The notes under the pieces: generated by a model | The model's database searches: none | Seen by the model: the letters and a program-made list of their open reading frames with translations, nothing else | What the model was told of the DNA's origin: nothing | Shown: in pieces, positions 6,992 to 11,046 of the stretch | How positions within the stretch are numbered: the stretch's first letter is position 1 | Layout of the letters: each line of letters opens with the position of its first letter | From: Micropepsaceae bacterium | GTDB taxonomy: Bacteria > Pseudomonadota > Alphaproteobacteria > Micropepsales > Micropepsaceae | Direction of reading: 5' to 3' | DNA length: 11,046 nt | Assembly (NCBI GenBank): GCA_025450355.1 | Contig: JANWHR010000061.1 | Coordinates: 1 to 11,046, forward strand | Position numbers and translations under genes: made by a program

Positions 6992-7936
6992 ATGCCGCTT
7001 CCGCGAAAATTCCTGTTGTGTCTGATTGCTGTGGTGTCAACCGGGGCGCCCGCGCTCGCGCAAACATCTCTCGCCAGTGGCACAGAGAAAGCCTCCATCC
7101 CCGATTTTGAGGGCACGTGGCAGCATCCCGTATTTCCCTGGTTCGAGCCGCCCGCGTCGGGCCCCACGCCGGTCACGAATTTGTCGCGCTGGGCGCAACT
7201 GCCCAGTGATGGGCGGCCTCCCACGAAAGAGGGCGTCAGCGACTACGACCAGCTGGTTGGGGACTACAAAAATCCGATCCTGCAGCCATGGGCGGCAGAG
7301 CGTGTCAGGAAATTCGGCGAAATGTCGCTTGCCGGAATTGCGTTTCCCAATCCCTCGAACCAGTGCTGGCCCATGCCGATGCCCTTCACCTTCAAGAACT
7401 TCGTGGTGCAGGTGATGCAGCAAAAGGACACGGTCACGCTCCTGTACTCCAACCCGCAGAACGAAGTGCGCCGTATACGGCTGAACGCCTCACACCCCAA
7501 ACCGCTGACGCCCTCCTGGTATGGCGACTCGGTCGGCCGTTATGAAGGCGATACGCTCGTCGTCGACACTGTCGGCGTCAAAACGGACCGCCCCTATGCG
7601 ATGCAGGATCTGTTCGGAACACCGTATACGGATAAACTACACATTGTGGAACGCTACCGGCTGCGCGATTACGACGATGTCAAAGACGCCATCGAAAGAA
7701 ACAGGAAAGAAAACTGGATGTTCGCCGGCGATGTCTGGAGCAGGCACCGCGGCAAGTTCCTGCAAGTCCAAGTGACGGTTGAGGACGCGGGCGTCTTCAC
7801 GGCGCCCTTTACCGCAACCATGACCTATGTGCCCAATCCGGGTCTGCTCCCGGAAAGCATCTGCGCCGAGAACCCGCACGAATATTACAACAACAGGGAT
7901 TCCGATGTCCCCAAGGCGGACAAGCCGGATTTCTGA
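6992..7936 (+). CDS. Exported protein of an uncharacterised family
   Basis: A 314-residue protein of unknown function. Residues 1-23 are a clear signal peptide (RKFLLCLIAVVSTGAPALA, cleavage before Q), so it acts in the periplasm or outside. After PDFEGTW (38-43) come NQCWPMPMPF (123-132), a strand-rich part, the striking block TPSWYGDSVGRYEGDTLVVD (173-192), LHIVERYRLRD (216-226), and SICAENPHEYY (289-299) near the end. I recall the same order of motifs (C-x-P...GMP, VGRWEGDTLVVDTVGF, HVTERFRR, YICNEN) in many exported hypothetical proteins of Acidobacteria and Proteobacteria; none has a role I can name. Cys125 and Cys291 fall in conserved motifs and could form a disulfide. ATG 6992 was chosen for the signal peptide and the GGGGAGAG just upstream. 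The CMD-like gene follows 112 bases later on the same strand, so an operon is plausible. Confidence 0.85.
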   Translation: MPLPRKFLLCLIAVVSTGAPALAQTSLASGTEKASIPDFEGTWQHPVFPWFEPPASGPTPVTNLSRWAQLPSDGRPPTKEGVSDYDQLVGDYKNPILQPWAAERVRKFGEMSLAGIAFPNPSNQCWPMPMPFTFKNFVVQVMQQKDTVTLLYSNPQNEVRRIRLNASHPKPLTPSWYGDSVGRYEGDTLVVDTVGVKTDRPYAMQDLFGTPYTDKLHIVERYRLRDYDDVKDAIERNRKENWMFAGDVWSRHRGKFLQVQVTVEDAGVFTAPFTATMTYVPNPGLLPESICAENPHEYYNNRDSDVPKADKPDF

Positions 7937-8048
7937 CGAAGAAAGAATGACCGCTCGTGGCGATGAAACGTGCGCTCGTCGACGCGTGGAGGCTGCCGAC
8001 CTGGGGCCATCTGCAGGCTTCGCGGCATAAATTGGAGGGAGAACCGTC

Positions 8049-8708
8049 ATGAGCGCGAGCATGTGGACAAAGCTTCTGTGCGCCGGCGCCGTGGGCGCCA
8101 TCATCGGCGGCGCGGTGGTCGCGACCGCTGCACCCGAGTTCAATACCCGCGGCAACCGGTTCAGGCCGCTGACCTATGCCGAACTTACGTCCGAACAGCG
8201 CGCGTTCGCCGACCATGAAATCGCCAACGGGCGCAAGCCGGAGACTGGCCCCTTCAACATCAATCTGCGAAGCCCCCAAATGGCTGCACTGGCGCAGCCC
8301 TACAGCGACTACCTGCGCTTCAAGTCGCCGGCGCCGCGCAAGTACAAGGAAATCGCCATTATGCTGACCTCGCGCTACTGGGGTGGCCAGTATGTGTGGT
8401 ACTCGCACCGCAAGCAGGCGCTCGATGCCGGCCTGAGCCTGGCCTTCATCACCGCCATGGCGGCCGGCGAGCGGCCCGCCAATATGCCGGCGGACGAGGC
8501 GACGGTATATGACTTCTGCTCGCAACTGCTTGCGACGCGTCAGGTGAGCGACAACAATTTCAAGTCGATGGCGGGCCTCGTCGGCGAACGCGGCATCGTC
8601 GACCTCGTCGCCCTGATGGGACAATATACGGGCCTCACCATGCTGTTCGTGGTTGACCGCTATCCGGTCCCGACCGGCGCACCCGACGAAGTCAACAAGC
8701 CGATGTGA
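8049..8708 (+). CDS. Exported carboxymuconolactone decarboxylase-like (AhpD-fold) protein
   Basis: A 219-residue protein with an N-terminal signal peptide or anchor (residues about 8-28, LLCAGAVGAIIGGAVVATAA), then an all-helical CMD domain. The recognisable core is KEIAIMLTSRYWGGQYVWYSH (99-120, split by the usual W..H pattern, His120) followed by ALDAGLS and, at 160-200, the second helix pair ending TMLFVVDRYPVP. Family members include gamma-carboxymuconolactone decarboxylase and the AhpD peroxidase. This one lacks the CxxC of the peroxidase branch; its only domain cysteine is Cys157, so a redox role like AhpD is unlikely. Export is unusual, since the classical enzymes are cytoplasmic. ATG 8049 has a strong GGAGGGAG (8034-8041). 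It follows the uncharacterised exported gene and converges on the hydrolase gene with an 18-base gap. Fold call is good; reaction unknown. Confidence 0.85.
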   Translation: MSASMWTKLLCAGAVGAIIGGAVVATAAPEFNTRGNRFRPLTYAELTSEQRAFADHEIANGRKPETGPFNINLRSPQMAALAQPYSDYLRFKSPAPRKYKEIAIMLTSRYWGGQYVWYSHRKQALDAGLSLAFITAMAAGERPANMPADEATVYDFCSQLLATRQVSDNNFKSMAGLVGERGIVDLVALMGQYTGLTMLFVVDRYPVPTGAPDEVNKPM

Positions 8709-8726
8709 AAAGATTCGCGGGCGGCA

Positions 8727-10799
8727 CTACCGCAGCACGTTGCTTTTTTCGGCCTGATCGATCAGGGCGTTGGCGTCGTCCTGCAGAAGGAATCCCGCGG
8801 CCATGGCCTTTTGCGCCGCCGCGCGGACGGCGCGGACATAGCCTGCGTGATCACCGTAGCGTTCTTCCAGCGACGGTCTCGGGTCCTCACTGGCGATCCG
8901 CTCCGCCTTTGTTTTCGCGAAGGGCACCATTCCGCCGGCGTAATTGCACAACTGACCCTTATGGAATCCCGCGGCGGTGACATTCCAGCCAAGGTAAGTC
9001 CCCAGCGGCGCATCAAGCAGCACCACGGGAACGCCCCCCATCTCGTTTCCATCGGCGTTCACTCGCGGCACCTTCATGTCGATGACATGCCTGATTGTGG
9101 GCGGCAGTTTCGTGATAACGCCCGTTCCGTCCGCATAGTTGAAATCCGGACCGAAATCGTAATCGAGCGTTGGGTTCATGAACCCCGTTGGCGCATCTTT
9201 TGGCAGCCCCGGAATGGTGGGGAAGCCCATTGCCTGTTTGGTGGGTTCGACCAAAGTCCCTGCGGCCAGTGTCGGATAGATGCTGGGCGGCGGTTCGACA
9301 CCTTTCATCACCCAATCGCGGAAGTGCACGCGGATTGCATTCACCGTTTCGCGGTGCGGCAATGGATTGGTGGGCAGCAACCCCTGTCCATAACCATTGC
9401 TCGGGCAGGCGGGGGGCGCGGCCGGCGTGGTGTCGAAACCACCGCGGCCGCCGCCGTGCTGCGTGCTTGCGATGTAATAGCGGCGCACATTGGCCGGCAG
9501 CGGCACGTCCTTGTCCGCCGAAGCGCCGACAAAAGATGGCGAAAGCTTCAGGCCCCAGAATTCGGCCGCGCCGAAATGTTCAATGATCTTCGGACAGGTG
9601 TGGCTAGCCGTGCAGCGGTCAAGGATACCGGCTGCGGGCAATCCCCGGATGGGATCGGCCGAGGGCAGCCAGGTCTGCGTGCCTTCGCTTCCGGGCTCGT
9701 ACAGCTTTGACACGCCATCCGGAAGGGCGAAGCGAAAATCCATGGCGAGGCGTTTGCCGGCAATGATCGGCCAGGAGCCGTCGTCCACCTGCCGCCCTGC
9801 TTCGTCCTGATTGAAACCGAGATGAAGAAAGGCGCGCAGGAAATTGCCGGATTGCGAAACACCGCGTGAGATCGACCAGGTGATCTGGTTCGCGAGAGGA
9901 TTGGGCGTACCGGAGTCGTCCGCCTTCGCGTGTTTGAAGAATGTGCCCACGTCCCGGAATGCCGCAAATCCGATGCCCAGAACGGGCGGGTCCTTGGCGT
10001 CGAACACGACCTGATACAGCAGCTTTGGATCGAAGCCATTCTTCAGACAAATTTGCGCCGGGTCCGGCGTTCCGGGGAACGGATGATCGGCGGTGCAATT
10101 CGCCCAGGCCCAATCCGTGGACGGAATTCCGGCAACGCCGCTGACTTTGCCGTCCATGGTTTCCGCGGTGTGCGTCGTCAGCGAAGCCTGCCTGGTGTCG
10201 AGCGTCGCCGGGCGATAGGGCAGCGGATTGGTATGGACGTAGATGGTCTCAGATTGCGGACCGCTCGCATTCATGATGCGGCCCATCACCTTGCCGGTAA
10301 TGGACGATCCATCCGGATTTTTCGCGATCGGCACGACCACATAATCGTTGTTCGCTTTCGGGGTGGTTGCGCCGGAATTTTCCCCTTCCCAGCCGCTCGA
10401 CAGCCCTACGTCTCCCAGATTCCGTTCCGCGGCGACGATGGTGACCCGGCCCGCACGATTGGGCACGTCGTGCCACATCAAATGGCTTGCCTTCGACATA
10501 TCGACCGGCTTCACGATCTGGAATGTCGCCATGTACTCGACCATTCCGCGTGCGTTTTTCGACGCCAGCTGAATGTCGGTGATGATCGTGTTGTGCGGAT
10601 CTTTGGGATCGAGTTCGCCATAGGCGCGGCCGGTCAGAATCTCATACGGCCCTGCGGAACCGAACGTCGCGCCGTTGAACGCGGGCGTTGTCCTGTTCTC
10701 GATCACAATCCTGGTCACGCGCGCCTGCGCATCCGGTGCCGCAAAGGCGAGCATGGACAGCGCCGAAGTTGTCAGCAGGACATTGCGGATGATGCGCAT
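8727..10799 (-). CDS. Exported alpha/beta-hydrolase-domain protein (about 690 residues)
   Basis: A large secreted or periplasmic protein of the long alpha/beta hydrolase family often annotated only as 'alpha/beta hydrolase domain-containing protein'. A signal peptide lies at residues 1 to about 26 (VLLTTSALSMLAFA, cleavage near AQA-R). The start of the mature protein, RIVIENRTTPAFNGATFGSAGPYE, is typical of the family (shown here only as a landmark at 30-53). The candidate nucleophile is Ser315 in GVSQSG (313-318). Candidate partners are Glu413 in AAEFW and His448 in STQHGG, by position and conservation as I remember the family. The C-terminus has RPSLEERYGDHAGYV (641-655), another hallmark. 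It is probably an esterase or amidase of unknown substrate. Its ATG is three bases after the stop of the SGNH hydrolase gene, with GAGGGAAGG (10806-10814) inside that gene as ribosome-binding site, so the two form an operon. Family sure; reaction inferred. Confidence 0.9.
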   Translation of the reverse strand: MRIIRNVLLTTSALSMLAFAAPDAQARVTRIVIENRTTPAFNGATFGSAGPYEILTGRAYGELDPKDPHNTIITDIQLASKNARGMVEYMATFQIVKPVDMSKASHLMWHDVPNRAGRVTIVAAERNLGDVGLSSGWEGENSGATTPKANNDYVVVPIAKNPDGSSITGKVMGRIMNASGPQSETIYVHTNPLPYRPATLDTRQASLTTHTAETMDGKVSGVAGIPSTDWAWANCTADHPFPGTPDPAQICLKNGFDPKLLYQVVFDAKDPPVLGIGFAAFRDVGTFFKHAKADDSGTPNPLANQITWSISRGVSQSGNFLRAFLHLGFNQDEAGRQVDDGSWPIIAGKRLAMDFRFALPDGVSKLYEPGSEGTQTWLPSADPIRGLPAAGILDRCTASHTCPKIIEHFGAAEFWGLKLSPSFVGASADKDVPLPANVRRYYIASTQHGGGRGGFDTTPAAPPACPSNGYGQGLLPTNPLPHRETVNAIRVHFRDWVMKGVEPPPSIYPTLAAGTLVEPTKQAMGFPTIPGLPKDAPTGFMNPTLDYDFGPDFNYADGTGVITKLPPTIRHVIDMKVPRVNADGNEMGGVPVVLLDAPLGTYLGWNVTAAGFHKGQLCNYAGGMVPFAKTKAERIASEDPRPSLEERYGDHAGYVRAVRAAAQKAMAAGFLLQDDANALIDQAEKSNVLR

Positions 10800-10802
10800 C
10801 GG

Positions 10803-11046
10803 TCACCTTCCCTCAAACAGGCGCAGGTCAATGGATTTGCCCATATCGAAATAGCCGATGGGCGAAGGATGAATTCCGTCCCCGCAATTATAGGCGGGAT
10901 TCAGCAGGTCGGGATTTTTGCTGCTGCGGACCACGCGGTCGAAATCCAGAACGGCATCGAAGCCGGCCTCGCGCCGAATCCAGTCATTGACGCGATTGCG
11001 GATTTTGGTCTTCTGCTCATCCCAGCCTGTGTCGGCCACGCCCGGC
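10803..11046 (-). CDS. C-terminal end of an SGNH/GDSL-type hydrolase, truncated by the window
   Basis: Only the last 80 or so residues are visible. The frame stays open to the window edge, so the GTG at 11039 is internal. The segment NDWIRREAGFDAVLDFD followed by NPAYNCGDGIHPSPIGY carries the DxxHP block that supplies the catalytic Asp and His in SGNH/GDSL esterases, and ends with the family-like SIDLRLF. The Ser, Gly and Asn blocks and any signal peptide would lie upstream, outside the window. It is the upstream gene of the operon with the 690-residue hydrolase. The substrate cannot be told from this end; related enzymes remove acyl or acetyl groups from lipids or polysaccharides. Confidence 0.82.
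   Translation of the reverse strand, partial: PGVADTGWDEQKTKIRNRVNDWIRREAGFDAVLDFDRVVRSSKNPDLLNPAYNCGDGIHPSPIGYFDMGKSIDLRLFEGR

Noticed and set aside
7947..8030. 27-residue open frame between the two plus-strand genes, with a purine-rich stretch before its ATG
   Set aside because: Its Arg/Ala-rich composition has no recognisable motif, and nothing distinguishes it from chance; only comparison across relatives could rescue it.
7809..8624. 271-codon minus-strand open frame opposite the CMD-like gene
   Set aside because: It crosses two well supported plus-strand genes and is rich in Arg, His and Gly, as expected for a shadow frame. No family features were seen.
8732..8749. Possible terminator (gcag/ttgc stem followed by T6) downstream of the CMD-like gene
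   Set aside because: The stem is only four pairs including a G-T wobble, and it lies inside the hydrolase coding sequence, so the T-run may just encode Lys/Ser codons on the other strand.
8811..9710. 299-codon plus-strand open frame opposite the large hydrolase gene
   Set aside because: Its product shows no recognisable domain, and it lies wholly within a strongly supported gene on the other strand. Long antisense frames are common in GC-rich coding DNA.

Overview
This is a GC-rich stretch of chromosomal bacterial DNA, most likely from an alphaproteobacterium. Three things point there: the gene families and codon use, the abundance of exported hydrolases and a TonB receptor, and a double-hairpin intergenic element at 6684-6811. 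That element resembles dispersed repeats I remember from Bradyrhizobium-like genomes. The species cannot be named from the sequence. Nothing looks like a phage, an insertion sequence, a CRISPR array or an RNA gene.

Layout. (1) 1-1395, plus strand: the C-terminal three quarters of a Kup potassium transporter, cut by the window edge. (2) 1443-3508, minus strand: a translationally coupled pair, a prolyl-hydroxylase-like 2-oxoglutarate/Fe(II) oxygenase with a Sel1-like N-terminus followed by an RlmI-type 23S rRNA cytosine methyltransferase. They overlap by 4 bases (ATGA). (3) 3637-6684, plus strand and divergent from the pair: a TonB-dependent outer-membrane receptor, then a CopD-family inner-membrane protein. 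(4) 6684-6991: intergenic, holding two large hairpins and a weak terminator-like hairpin. (5) 6992-8708, plus strand: a signal-peptide protein of an uncharacterised family, then an exported carboxymuconolactone-decarboxylase-like (AhpD-fold) protein without the CxxC pair. (6) 8727-11046, minus strand and convergent: a 690-residue exported alpha/beta-hydrolase-domain protein, preceded in its operon by the end of an SGNH/GDSL hydrolase that runs off the window.

How the genes may work together. The oxygenase/methyltransferase pair suggests a translation-machinery modification unit; this is inferred from the coupling and from what related oxygenases do. The TonB receptor and CopD could form an uptake route across both membranes, possibly for copper, but no substrate is visible and no CopC is present. 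The right-hand third looks like an accessory set of exported hydrolytic or catabolic proteins acting outside the cytoplasm. I see no unambiguous new system. The best leads are the double-hairpin repeat, the oxygenase/rRNA-methyltransferase coupling with a palindrome over the oxygenase start codon, and the exported CMD-like protein next to an uncharacterised exported protein.
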